From CATQGW01 sp965262235 (GTDB taxonomy: Bacteria > Chloroflexota > Dehalococcoidia > Bin125), in the NCBI GenBank assembly GCA_965262235.1, contig OZ253504.1:1984001-2048000 (forward strand): DNA of 64,000 nt, in the 5' to 3' direction. Of this stretch, positions 18,542 to 27,503 are shown piece by piece; positions within the stretch are counted from its first letter, which is position 1, and every line of letters starts with the position of its first letter. Position numbers and translations under genes: made by a program. The notes below the pieces were generated by a model. That model saw nothing but the letters and a program-made list of their open reading frames with translations, ran no database searches and had not been told where the DNA came from.

Positions 18542-21043
18542 GTGGTAACCGAATCGGCTGACAACATCCGAGCCCAGCCGCTCGTCGACGAGATGCGCAC
18601 GTCGTATCTCGACTACGCGATGAGCGTGATCGTTTCGAGGGCCCTGCCGGACGTTCGCGACGGCCTCAAGCCGGTCCAGCGGCGCATCCTGTACGCGATG
18701 GACGACCTCGGCATGCGGGCCAACCAGCCCTATCGCAAGAGCGCCCGAATTGTCGGCGAAGTGCTGGGAAAATACCACCCACACGGGGACGTCCCGGTGT
18801 ACGAGGCAATGGTACGGATGGCGCAATCCTGGAGCATGCGCGCCCCGTTGATCGACGGTCAGGGTAACTACGGCTCGATCGATCACGACCCGCCCGCGGC
18901 GATGCGTTACACCGAGGCGCGGCTCAGCGCGATCTGCGAGGAGATGCTCGCCGACCTGGACAAGAACACGGTCGATTTCACGCCCAACTTCGACGAATCG
19001 CTCAACGAACCGACAGTACTGCCGGGGCGCATTCCCAATCTGCTGCTCAACGGCGCCGCCGGGATCGCGGTCGCGATGGCGTGCAAGATTCCGCCGCACA
19101 ATCTGAGCGAAATCGCCGCCGCGATGAAACTCGTGCTGGCCAACGAAGACACCTCGATCGCCGACCTGCTGGAGGTACTGAAGGGCCCCGATTTCCCAAC
19201 CGCCGGGATCATCTTCGCCGGCGAAAATCGCGAGGACCTGCGCGTCGCCTACGCGCGCGGCCGCGGCGGCTTCACCCTGCGCGGCCGCCAGCACATCGAA
19301 GAGGCGTCCGGCAGCCGCGTGCAGATCGTCTTCACCGAGATTCCGTATCAGTCGAACAAGGTGCGGATCGTCGAGCAAATCGCGCTGCATGTCCGTGAAA
19401 AGAAGATCGAAGGCATCCGCGACCTGCGCGACGAGTCCGACCGCCACGGACTGCGGCTCGTGGTCGAGCTGGGCCGCGACGCGAACCTCCGCACGGTCCT
19501 CGCGCACCTCTACCGCTCGACCGACCTGCAGGTGCGCTACGACACCAACTTCGTCGCGCTGACGCCGCAGGATGACGACGCATCGAGCCTGCGGCCGCGC
19601 ACCTTCAACCTGCTCCAGATGATCACGGCGTTCATCGATCACCGCCGCGTCATTCTCACCCGGCGCACCGAGTTCGATCTCGAGAAGGCGCGCGATCGGC
19701 ACCACATCGTCGAGGGACTGCTCAAGGCGATCGACATGATCGACGAGATCATCGCGGCGATTCGCGCCGCCGACTCGGCCGACGCCGCCCGCGACACGCT
19801 CCAGGAAGATCCCTTCGAGCTCTCCGAGCGCCAGGCCCAGGCCGTGCTCGACATGCAGCTGCGCCGACTCGCCACGCTTGAGCGCACCCGCCTCGAGGAG
19901 GAGTACCAGGACCTGATCGAGACGATCGAATACCTCGAAGGCCTGCTCGCGGACTCGAAGAAGATCGACGCCGTGATCATCGAAGACCTCGACGAACTGG
20001 TCGAGACCTACGGCACCGAGCGCAAGACCGAGATCATCGACCAGAGCGTCGAGCAGTTCAGCGAAGCCGACCTGGTGCCCCATCAGCCCTCGGTGGTGAC
20101 GCTCACGCGGCACGGCTACATCAAGCGCCAGGCGGTTGACGCCTTCCGCTCGCAACGTCGCGGCGGCGTCGGCGTCAAGGGCGTCTCGAAGCGCAACAAC
20201 GGCAACGCCGCCGCGCAGGATGTCGAGGCTCCCGAGCGGCTGATCGTCTGCGACACCCACGACCAACTGTTGCTCTTCACCGATCGTGGTCGCGTCTACT
20301 GCATGCAGGCACACGAAATCGAGGAGCGCTCGCGCGAATGGCGCGGCCTGCCCGTGCAGAACCTGCTCGATCTACAGCCCGACGAGAGCGTCACGACCGT
20401 CGTGCCGGTGACCGACTTCGGCGACGACTTCCTGATCCTCGGCACGCGCCAGGGCCAGGTGAAGAAGACGCCGCTCTCGGAGTTCGCCAACGTCCGCCGC
20501 AGCGGCCTGATCGCCTTCAACCTGCCCGATGACGATGAGCTCGTCGAGGCAGCCTTCGCCCGCGCCGGCGACGACGTGCTGGTGATGACCAGCGAAGGCA
20601 TGGCGATTCGCTTCACGGTCGACGCGCTTCGTCAGGCCTCGCGGATCAGCGGTGGCGTGCGCGGCATCGTCGTCCCCGAGGGCGAGGCATTGGTCGGCCT
20701 GCAGACCGTCCGCGAGGACGCGGAGGTGCTGACCGTGACCGCCGGCGGCTTCGGCAAGCGCACGCCGGTCGACGAGTACACCCGCAAGGGGCGCGGCGGC
20801 AAGGGCATGATCGGCCACAAGATCAGCGAGGAGACCCGCGAGGTCGTCGGCATGTGCATCGTCCGCGGCGACGAGGAGCTCGTCATGATCTCCGCGCAGG
20901 GCAAAATCCTGCGCACCCTGGTGCCGCAGATTCGCCGCTGTGGTCGGTCCACCAAGGGCGTCACCGTGATGAAGGTCACCGACGGCGATGTCGCCTCGAT
21001 CGCAGTCGTCGATACCACCCGCGAGTTCGGCCAGCAGGAGTGA
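18542..21043 (+). CDS. gyrA: DNA gyrase subunit A
   Basis: 833 aa from GTG 18542. The breakage-reunion domain has the catalytic Tyr123 in AAMRYTEARL and the usual EMRTSYLDYAMSVIVSRALPD block. The C-terminal beta-pinwheel carries a GyrA box, QRRGGVG at 538-544, which separates gyrase from topoisomerase IV; its sixth position is Val instead of the usual basic residue. At the quinolone-contact positions the sequence is HPHGDVPVYE: Val84 and Glu88 in place of E. coli Ser83 and Asp87. gyrB is not adjacent. TAGCCT at 18477-18482 is a possible -10. Confidence 0.94.
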   Translation: MVTESADNIRAQPLVDEMRTSYLDYAMSVIVSRALPDVRDGLKPVQRRILYAMDDLGMRANQPYRKSARIVGEVLGKYHPHGDVPVYEAMVRMAQSWSMRAPLIDGQGNYGSIDHDPPAAMRYTEARLSAICEEMLADLDKNTVDFTPNFDESLNEPTVLPGRIPNLLLNGAAGIAVAMACKIPPHNLSEIAAAMKLVLANEDTSIADLLEVLKGPDFPTAGIIFAGENREDLRVAYARGRGGFTLRGRQHIEEASGSRVQIVFTEIPYQSNKVRIVEQIALHVREKKIEGIRDLRDESDRHGLRLVVELGRDANLRTVLAHLYRSTDLQVRYDTNFVALTPQDDDASSLRPRTFNLLQMITAFIDHRRVILTRRTEFDLEKARDRHHIVEGLLKAIDMIDEIIAAIRAADSADAARDTLQEDPFELSERQAQAVLDMQLRRLATLERTRLEEEYQDLIETIEYLEGLLADSKKIDAVIIEDLDELVETYGTERKTEIIDQSVEQFSEADLVPHQPSVVTLTRHGYIKRQAVDAFRSQRRGGVGVKGVSKRNNGNAAAQDVEAPERLIVCDTHDQLLLFTDRGRVYCMQAHEIEERSREWRGLPVQNLLDLQPDESVTTVVPVTDFGDDFLILGTRQGQVKKTPLSEFANVRRSGLIAFNLPDDDELVEAAFARAGDDVLVMTSEGMAIRFTVDALRQASRISGGVRGIVVPEGEALVGLQTVREDAEVLTVTAGGFGKRTPVDEYTRKGRGGKGMIGHKISEETREVVGMCIVRGDEELVMISAQGKILRTLVPQIRRCGRSTKGVTVMKVTDGDVASIAVVDTTREFGQQE

Positions 21044-21340
21044 CCAAAAGCTCCCCCCGCGGGGGAGCTGTCGCGTAGCGACTGAGGGGGAGGCCCCGGC
21101 CGTCGCAGGCCCTCCCCCTCAGGAGACTTGCGCGTAATCTCCATTTCCCCTCTCCCCCCGCGGAGCGGGGGGAGATGCCGCAGGCAGAGGGGGGCTCCGT
21201 GCGCACCCTCACCAGATAGCGGAAGCTCCCCACCGTCACTTCGTGACACCGCCACCGGCGGGGAAGGTCGGAGCAGGGGGACCTACGCGCAGGTCTCCTC
21301 AGGACCTGCGGGCCAGCTCCCCCGCGGGGGAGCTTTTGGG
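21044..21340. repeat. MITE-like palindromic repeat element after gyrA
   Basis: About 297 bp bounded by near-identical inverted ends of about 26 bp: CCAAAAGCTCCCCCCGCGGG at 21044 onward, and its reverse complement ending near 21340. Each end is itself a GC palindrome (AGCTCCCCCGCGGGGGAGCT). Inside are GTCGCGTAGCGACTGAGGGG, a strong hairpin at 21151-21175 and a GTCACTTCGTGAC palindrome. No ORF of credible composition. The first hairpin starts right after the gyrA stop and may end its transcript. A related palindrome occurs at 25018-25040. Confidence 0.7.
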
Positions 21341-21358
21341 AGGGTGCCGCGAGGGTGA

Positions 21359-23056
21359 CTAGCCGGCGCCCGGTGTCTGCAGCGTGACCAGCTCGCCGGA
21401 GGTGCTCTCCGTGTAGCCATCCGCGGACGTGTAGGCGACTTCCCCGTTGACGATCACCGTGTCGACGCCGCGCGCCTGGCGGATGTAGCGGTAGCCGTTG
21501 CCCGGCAGGTCGCTGACGCCCACCTCTTCGTCGCGGTCGATCTGCTCGGGGTCGAACAGCACGATGTCGGCGCCGTAACCGGGATGCAGGACCCCGCGGT
21601 CGCGTAGGCCCCAGGCGTGCGCCGTGTCGAGCGTGATCTTCTTGATCGCCGCGGACATCGTCAGCGCGCCGGTCTCACGCACGAACTTGCTGAACAGGTA
21701 GCCGGTGTCGCCGTTCGTGGCGAACGCCTGCACGTGAGCGCCGGCGTCCGACGCCCCGATCAGGACGTAGTCGTTGGCCAGCATCTCGCCGACGATCTCC
21801 GCGTCGGTGTGCATCAGGCCGCCGTTCTTGAACTCTGTGCGCAGGTCCTCCTCAAGCGCGATGTCGATCATCGCATCGGCCGGCGTCGTCCCGCGTTCCT
21901 CGGCGATATCGCCGAGACTGCGGCCGAGCAGCGGCTTGTTGTGCTCCAGCGCGACGCCGCGCACGACCGCGTCGGCGATCCGGTTGCCGAGGAACGTCGA
22001 GCCTGACGGCGCGACCTCCGACACGAGCCGCGCTCGGGTCTCGGGGTCGCGGTAGCGCTCAATCTTCTCTTCCGTCGTCGGCAGGTTCAGGATCTCGAAC
22101 CAGCTCGGCATCGCGAGCAGCATGAAGTTGCGCTCGCGCAGCGTGAAGTTGATGTCGATCGGCCGGGTCTGGACCTGCGGCCAGACGCGCGCCCCGAGAT
22201 CGGACCACTCCTGCACCCGCGCCAGGACCGTGCCGGCGAGCTCAGGCGTCGCGGTCGATTCGAACAGCGGCGAGAGCGTCGTGGGAATGCCGAACTCGAG
22301 CGACAGTTCGGCCAGCATGTCGACCCGGCTGACCATCAGGCTGGTGTCGTAGAACTCCGGGACGATCTGCAGAATCCCGTGGCCAACCTCGCCCATCGTG
22401 CGCGAGAGCGCGCGGATCTCGTCGTGCCCCGCGAAGCGGCTGGGCACCGGACGCCACTTGTCGTCGACATCGACGTACGACGTGCTGAGACCCGACGCGC
22501 CGGCCTCGAGGCACTCGGCGAGCATCCGCTGCATCTCGACGATCTCGGTCTCGTTCGCCTCGCGCTCGAAGGCCTCCTCGCCCATCACCCACATCCGGAT
22601 CGCGCTGTGCCCGACCAGCGGCGCGACGTTGATGCTCAGCCCCGGCTCGATCGACTTCAGGTAGTCCTCGAACGACTCCCAGGTCCAGTCGATCCCCTCC
22701 TCGAACGCGGCCATCGGCAGGTCTTCGATCTGCCGGAACATGCGGCACAGCCGGTCGCGCTGCGCTTCCTTGAGCGGCGCCAGCGTCAGCGAGCAGTTGC
22801 CGGTTACGACCGTCGTCACGCCGTGCTCCAGCGACGGTCGCGCCTGGCCATCCCAGCAGAGCTGCGCGTCGTAGTGCGTGTGCGGGTCGATAAACCCGGG
22901 CGCAGCCGCGAGCCCCCTGGCGTCGATCTCTCTCAGGCCGCGTTCGGGCACCCGCCCGACGCGCACGATCCGCCCATCCTTGACGCCGATCTCGCCGCGG
23001 AACCCGGGCGTTCCCGTGCCGTCGTAGATGTAAGCATTGCGAATGACGAGGTCCAT
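21359..23056 (-). CDS. D-aminoacylase / N-acyl-D-amino-acid deacylase family amidohydrolase
   Basis: 565 aa from ATG 23056 (in-frame GTG 23074 is an alternative). Metal site motifs: GFIDPHTHYDAQLCWD, the bridging-Cys motif TTVVTGNCSLTLAP, and the late catalytic Asp in IGASDAGAHVQAF. The C-terminus has HPGYGADIVLFDPEQI and NGEVAYTSADG, typical of urease-type amidohydrolases. Acts by removing N-acyl groups from D-amino acids or related amides; exact substrate unknown. Relative of the three tandem copies at 59-64 kb but clearly diverged from them (GNCS against GNCG). Confidence 0.85.
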   Translation of the reverse strand: MDLVIRNAYIYDGTGTPGFRGEIGVKDGRIVRVGRVPERGLREIDARGLAAAPGFIDPHTHYDAQLCWDGQARPSLEHGVTTVVTGNCSLTLAPLKEAQRDRLCRMFRQIEDLPMAAFEEGIDWTWESFEDYLKSIEPGLSINVAPLVGHSAIRMWVMGEEAFEREANETEIVEMQRMLAECLEAGASGLSTSYVDVDDKWRPVPSRFAGHDEIRALSRTMGEVGHGILQIVPEFYDTSLMVSRVDMLAELSLEFGIPTTLSPLFESTATPELAGTVLARVQEWSDLGARVWPQVQTRPIDINFTLRERNFMLLAMPSWFEILNLPTTEEKIERYRDPETRARLVSEVAPSGSTFLGNRIADAVVRGVALEHNKPLLGRSLGDIAEERGTTPADAMIDIALEEDLRTEFKNGGLMHTDAEIVGEMLANDYVLIGASDAGAHVQAFATNGDTGYLFSKFVRETGALTMSAAIKKITLDTAHAWGLRDRGVLHPGYGADIVLFDPEQIDRDEEVGVSDLPGNGYRYIRQARGVDTVIVNGEVAYTSADGYTESTSGELVTLQTPGAG

Positions 23057-23121
23057 GGTCCTACCCGGTTCCACTTGGTGACGCAGATGATTGTTTGATC
23101 CAGCCGCGCACTATCATAGCG

Positions 23122-23358
23122 ATGATGAGCCGCTCGAATGACCCTCACCAGCTGCACCTGCCGCCGCTGCGGCGCTGGGCGCGACCGCGCGCGGGCGACA
23201 CGCTCGAGTCCCTCGCGCGTCGCGAGCTGCCCGAGTTCGCGCCCGAGGAGGCGGCAAAGCTGCTTGGCGAGTGGAACGGGCACCTCGTGCGGCTCTCCTT
23301 CGTCGTCGGCCGCGAGCTGCTAGTCAGCGACATCGTCTACCTCGAACCGCCGCCGTAG
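23122..23358 (+). CDS. Small LysM-like protein
   Basis: 78 aa from ATG 23122 (ATG 23125 also possible). RPRAGDTLESLARRELPEF, then LLGEWNGHLVR and ELLVSDIVYLEPP reproduce the GDTL--IA ... L--WN ... L---D-IYLP pattern of a single LysM-type repeat. No signal peptide is visible, so any glycan binding outside the cell is doubtful. It is divergent from the amidohydrolase with a 65-bp gap. A possible -10, TATCAT, is at 23112-23117. Confidence 0.5.
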   Translation: MMSRSNDPHQLHLPPLRRWARPRAGDTLESLARRELPEFAPEEAAKLLGEWNGHLVRLSFVVGRELLVSDIVYLEPPP

Positions 23359-23426
23359 TCGCGCCCGCTGCCAGGGAGTTTGTCCCCCTCCTTCCACCAC
23401 GGCCGCCACTCCTCCGTCATTCCCGC

Positions 23427-23470
23427 CGCCCATCCGTCATTCCTGCGCAGGCAGGAATGACGGATGGGCG
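23427..23470. repeat. Perfect 20-bp inverted repeat (hairpin)
   Basis: CGCCCATCCGTCATTCCTGC, a 4-nt loop, then its exact reverse complement. The GTCATTCC/GGAATGAC core is the common dispersed bacterial palindrome; a related ATTCCCGCCTTCGCGGGAAT copy is at 39018 and 41250. It lies between convergent genes and could terminate both. Confidence 0.75.
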
Positions 23471-23511
23471 CAGGCAGCCAGACCGATGCGAAGCGCTCTC
23501 GGGGCGGCGTC

Positions 23512-24477
23512 CTAGTTCGCGAGCCTCACTGCGAAGTCCGCCGGGTCCTGGCCCGTCAGCTTGACGATGATCCTGATGTTGCGGACGTGATGCTTCGCTG
23601 AGTAGTTCACGTCGACAAAGTGTGGTCCCACTTGCCGATGGGATACGAATTTCGTTCCCGTCGGGTGTTGCGGGGCAGAGGCGACAATGAACGTCTTGTT
23701 GGTCCGTTGAATCGGCAGGTGTGACTCGTTCAAGTGGCCTGTTTCGTGCAGCCAGCGTACCGCCGCCACGGTCAGATCCGCCCAGCTGCCGGCTGTCTGC
23801 ACTTCTCCGGACGGCAATCGAATTGCCTGCGGCTTGGATCCCGGCGTCGGCGAGAACTCCAATAGCGCGTGCCAAACGCGTGGGTTTGCCTCATCGCTGG
23901 TGACATCGGTCTGCGGCGGTGAGGTCTGCGGCAGTGAGGTCTGGGGCAGTGATTCCACCGCGGCTGAGGGCTGCATCAGCGGGATCGCAGCCGGCTTGAT
24001 CTCTCCAGTCACCGCAGCAGGGCGCCACAGCGCAAGCGCATCAAGACATGTCTGGGCGGCCGAACCCGTGACATCCAACCCCATGACCAGTTTGTCCGAC
24101 AGCGGGCCCGGATGGTGCGTGTTGTACAGCTGCCAGTGCTGGCCGTCGGTCACGGCGAAGTATCGGAACCCATCGATGATGCAGTAATTGATCACCTGCT
24201 GCACCGCCGTTTGAAGCGGCGTGCCAAGCTTTTTCGCCTCAACGATCACCTGCGGTTTGCCGTCGGCACCTAGCAATGCGTAATCCGCCGAACCGCTCAC
24301 CGAGCGATATTCCACCAACACCTGCGCCGGGTCCGCCGTATCCCAGCCCAGCCCCCGCAGCAATGGATCGATCAGCGCGTAGCGGGTCAGCGCCTCACTC
24401 TGCCGCAAGGCGGGGCCATGTGCCGCAATCCGCCCACGCAGCGTTTCGACCACCGACAGCAGTTCCTCGAGCGGCAT
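23512..24477 (-). CDS. Orphan PD-(D/E)XK nuclease-like protein (HsdR N-terminal-like)
   Basis: 321 aa from ATG 24477. Residues 1-150 resemble the N-terminal nuclease domain of type I restriction R subunits: TRYALIDPLLRGLGWDT, then SADYALLGADGKPQVIVEAKKLG giving D65, E80 and K82 of the PD-(D/E)XK core, then QVINYCIIDGFRYFAVTDGQHWQLYN. The C-terminal 120 residues (LPSGEVQTAGSWADLTVAAVRWLHETG and on) are a separate unrecognised domain. No methylase, specificity or helicase gene is nearby. It may be a solitary restriction-type or house-cleaning nuclease. Confidence 0.65.
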   Translation of the reverse strand: MPLEELLSVVETLRGRIAAHGPALRQSEALTRYALIDPLLRGLGWDTADPAQVLVEYRSVSGSADYALLGADGKPQVIVEAKKLGTPLQTAVQQVINYCIIDGFRYFAVTDGQHWQLYNTHHPGPLSDKLVMGLDVTGSAAQTCLDALALWRPAAVTGEIKPAAIPLMQPSAAVESLPQTSLPQTSPPQTDVTSDEANPRVWHALLEFSPTPGSKPQAIRLPSGEVQTAGSWADLTVAAVRWLHETGHLNESHLPIQRTNKTFIVASAPQHPTGTKFVSHRQVGPHFVDVNYSAKHHVRNIRIIVKLTGQDPADFAVRLAN

Positions 24478-24512
24478 GAGCCGATGATAGAGCCACTTCC
24501 ACAGAGCCTTTC

Positions 24513-25040
24513 CGCCCCTACGGGACACCTCCCGATCGCAGGCGGCCACCGCGTAACCCGGTTCGACGCCGTCTCTAATCCCGTAGGGGCGACCCTTGGA
24601 GCCTGTCTCAGGAGTCCCGATTCGGCGAGATGCCCGCCGCCGACCAGATAGGTGGAAGGCGGGCGACCTGCGGCGCTGTGATCGACGCGTTCGGAGCGGT
24701 GAACGGGGAGGGCAACCACAAGGGTTGCCCCTACACGGAAGTCTTGTGCCATCGAAACGTCCCTCGTGCGGACCTCGACCGCCCCGTCGGGGCGACCCTC
24801 GGAGCCTGTCTCACGAGTCCCGATTCGGCGAGCTGCCCGCCGCCGACCAGATAGGTGGAAGGCGGGCGACCTGCGGCGCTGTGATCGACGCGCTCGGAAC
24901 GGTGAACGGGGAGGGCAACCACAAGGGTTGCCCCTACACGGATATCTTGTTCGTACCTCGACCGCTCCCGTGGGGGCAGCTCTTGTGGTCGCCCGCCCGC
25001 TTACCGATTGATGTGACCAGCCCCCGCGGGGGGAGCTGGT
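24513..25040. repeat. Repeat-rich gap with two 203-bp-spaced direct repeats
   Basis: Between the nuclease and the flavin enzyme there is no credible gene for 950 bp. CGCCCCTACGGG at 24513 pairs with its complement at 24580-24591. A unit of about 170 bp starting near 24581 recurs near 24784 with 203-bp spacing and few differences (shared GTCCCGATTCGGCGAG, GACCAGATAGGTGGAAGGCG, GTGATCGACGCG). Each unit ends in the hairpin GGGCAACCACAAGGGTTGCCC cut to arms of 8-9 bp. At 25018-25040 is a palindrome like the one after gyrA. 25041-25390 shows nothing recognisable. Confidence 0.75.
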
Positions 25041-25431
25041 GATCAGTGATCGGTGAATTTTGCGTCGGAGGTGGTCTGGGGGTGCACTTCCTATCTGGTC
25101 GCGGCGGCTGGGGCGTTTAGAACTGTTCAGTGGTGATCGGCGCGGGTGATCGGTTGCGAGCGTCGCGACGGGGTCGATGCGCTGTTGACGCTCGAGGAAG
25201 AGGGGCTGACTGATACACATGTTCTTATTCAACCCTGATGAGGGCGTGTTGTCAAGGGAGGGGTGAGGGATGCGTCGGCGCCGTGCGTCGTGCGCTGCTT
25301 CGGAGCGCGCTCCTCCTCAGTCCCCCGTCTACGCCGTGGGAGGCTGCTGCCGCCAGCTCCGCTGCAGGGAGAGCGACCGTGGGCAATCGGGTAGAATCGG
25401 CTCGATTCACCTCGACAGCCAGGAGTCAGTC

Positions 25432-26565
25432 ATGCGTTTCGGCATCTTCTATGAAATCTCGGTTCCCCGTCCCTGGGAGGATGACATCGAGCACACCGTG
25501 TACCACCGGTGCCTCGAGCAGGTGCGCGTCGCCGACGAGGTGGGCTTCCACTCCGTGTGGGCTGTCGAGCACCACTTCCTCGAGGAGTATTCGCACTGCT
25601 CGGCCCCCGAGCTGTTCCTGACCGCCTGCGCGATGCAGACCAAGAACATCCGCGTCGGCCACGGCATCGTCGTCTGCGTGCCGCAGTTCAACCACCCGAT
25701 CCGCGTCGCCGAGCGAGCCGCCGTGCTCGACATCCTCAGCGACGGGCGGCTGGAGTTCGGCACCGGCCGCTCGGCCACCTGGACCGAGCTCGGCGGCATG
25801 GACGCCAACCCCGACGAGACCAAGGAGACGTGGGACGAATACGTCCGCACGATTCCGCAGATGTGGACCAACGAGCGCTTCGGCTACGAGGGCCGCGCCT
25901 TCAAGATGCCCTCACGAGCCGTGCTGCCCAAGCCCTACCAGAAGCCGCATCCGCCGATGTGGGTCGCGGTGTCAAGCCCCGGCACCGAGGTTGACGCCGC
26001 CGAGCGCGGCCTCGGATCGCTCGGCCTCACTTTCGGCGGATTCGCCGAGCAGGAGGGCAAGGTCAAGGCATACCGCCGTCGGATCGCCGACTGCGAGCCG
26101 GCCGGCGCCTTCGTCAACGACAAGGTCGCCACGGTCAACTTCCTCTACTGCCACCCCGACAACGAGGAGGGCGTGAGGACCGGCAGCCGCCTGACCGGCT
26201 CCTTCGGCTACCTCGCCGCCCAGCTGCTGCCGGTGCGCGAGGTGCACCCGACACGCTCCTACCCCAACCCCGGCCTGCTCGCCGCCGCCCGCCAGCAGGC
26301 GGCGACCAACCCCGGCGAGGCCAACAGCGCGCCCGAGGGCGTCTGCATCGGCAATCCCGACCGCCTGATCGAGGAGATCAAGAAGTGGGAAGCCGCCGGC
26401 GTCGACCAGATCAATTTCTTGCTCAACGCGCTCGAAACCATCCCGCAGGAGCAGGTGCTCGACAGCCTGCGCCTGTTCGGCGAACAGGTCATGCCGCACT
26501 TCAAGGACGACTCGGCCCCCTTGACATCCCACCGCGAACTCGCCGCCGCCCCCGCCGGCAACTAA
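25432..26565 (+). CDS. LLM-class (luciferase-like) flavin-dependent monooxygenase
   Basis: 377 aa from ATG 25432 with CAGGAG 7 nt upstream. MRFGIFYEISVPRPW opens the TIM barrel; EVGFHSVWAVEHHFLEEYSHCSAPELFLTACAMQTKNIRVG is the typical luciferase N-terminal region, and LDILSDGRLEFGTGRSATWTELGGM the FMN or F420 region. Substrate unknown; the family oxidises or desulfonates diverse organics. A TAGAAT box is at 25392-25397. The next two genes on the same strand (decarboxylase-like, dehalogenase-like) may act with it on a small carbon compound. Confidence 0.85.
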   Translation: MRFGIFYEISVPRPWEDDIEHTVYHRCLEQVRVADEVGFHSVWAVEHHFLEEYSHCSAPELFLTACAMQTKNIRVGHGIVVCVPQFNHPIRVAERAAVLDILSDGRLEFGTGRSATWTELGGMDANPDETKETWDEYVRTIPQMWTNERFGYEGRAFKMPSRAVLPKPYQKPHPPMWVAVSSPGTEVDAAERGLGSLGLTFGGFAEQEGKVKAYRRRIADCEPAGAFVNDKVATVNFLYCHPDNEEGVRTGSRLTGSFGYLAAQLLPVREVHPTRSYPNPGLLAAARQQAATNPGEANSAPEGVCIGNPDRLIEEIKKWEAAGVDQINFLLNALETIPQEQVLDSLRLFGEQVMPHFKDDSAPLTSHRELAAAPAGN

Positions 26566-26698
26566 CTGTCTGCGCCACAGCATTCCTGCTGCACAGCGAC
26601 GAGGCAGCGACAGGCAGCCGCTGAACCAGCTGTACCGTGCTGACCAATCCTGACCGAGGCTGAACGCCTGCTGAACGGTCCTTGAGAGGGAATCCACG

Positions 26699-27448
26699 AT
26701 GCCCATCATTGGAACGGCGGACGTTGCGCCGTGGCTGGAATTCGCAGCGAACATGCCCTCGCTCGACACCGAGGCGCTCGAACTGCCCAACGTCCGCATC
26801 CTGCAGGTGATCTACGAGATCGACGACGCCGACATGGCCGGCCAGATCCCGCCGGCCCTGCACCCCACGATTCCGCCCACGATGCACTGCATCGGGATGA
26901 GCGCGGAGGATGGGCCGCTCGGTCCGTTCACACTCGCGATGGTGCGGATCGGCTGCCGCGCCTCCGTGCGGCCGAGGGGCCTGCCGACGCGAGTCGTGGT
27001 CAGCGGCGATGCCGCGGCCGAGGCGCTCGCGACGCGCTGGGGCTTCCCCGTGACCGTCGGCGACGCGCGTCTGCGCCAGCGCTATGACCGCGTCGAAATC
27101 TCGGCCTCCGAGGACGGCGAAACCGTGCTCGCGGCGCAGATGATCGACCCGATTCCGATCGGCAACGGCGACCTCATGTACACCGCCGGCATGCACCTCG
27201 CCAACGCCCCGCACGACGGCGAAACCAAGCCCTGGCTGGTGCAGGTCGATCCCGACTTCCAGGTCACGCGCGCCGACCGCGGGCAGTCGCGGATCGACGC
27301 GTTCGACGCGGGCTTCTGGCGAGCGCCCGGCGTCGCGCCCGTCTATCCGATCGTCGCCTCGTACACGACCGCCAACATCACCCTGCCGCAGATCCGCTAC
27401 ATCTGCGACCCCGAACAGTCGGCGCTCACCGGCACCGTCGCCCTCTAG
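26699..27448 (+). CDS. Acetoacetate-decarboxylase-like protein, catalytic Lys not seen
   Basis: 249 aa. The arrangement of LPNVRILQVIYEIDDADMAGQIPPALHPTIPP (a beta strand then the P-LHP turn) and GPLGPFTLAMVRIGCR fits the acetoacetate decarboxylase fold. In true decarboxylases a Lys in a WGxPKK-type loop forms the Schiff base; here the equivalent loop reads RWGFPVTVGDARL, with no Lys. It may therefore be a hydratase/aldolase-type relative or a binding protein. GAGAGGG precedes the ATG. It lies between the LLM oxidoreductase and the dehalogenase-like hydrolase. Confidence 0.6.
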   Translation: MPIIGTADVAPWLEFAANMPSLDTEALELPNVRILQVIYEIDDADMAGQIPPALHPTIPPTMHCIGMSAEDGPLGPFTLAMVRIGCRASVRPRGLPTRVVVSGDAAAEALATRWGFPVTVGDARLRQRYDRVEISASEDGETVLAAQMIDPIPIGNGDLMYTAGMHLANAPHDGETKPWLVQVDPDFQVTRADRGQSRIDAFDAGFWRAPGVAPVYPIVASYTTANITLPQIRYICDPEQSALTGTVAL

Positions 27449-27503
27449 CGCCGCAACCTGCCCGAACCTGCTCCAACCTGCAAAGTCGAGACGAATCGTC
27501 ACC

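Noticed and set aside
18230..20314. 694-codon open frame on the minus strand across gyrA
   Set aside because: Shadow of the GC-rich gyrA codons; no homology or start signal.
24581..24950. CRISPR array
   Set aside because: Only two units of about 170 bp with no short unique spacers; no cas genes.
24387..25232. Arg/Gly-rich ORFs over the 24.5-25.2 kb repeats
   Set aside because: They are translations of direct repeats; the same peptide appears twice and has no family resemblance.
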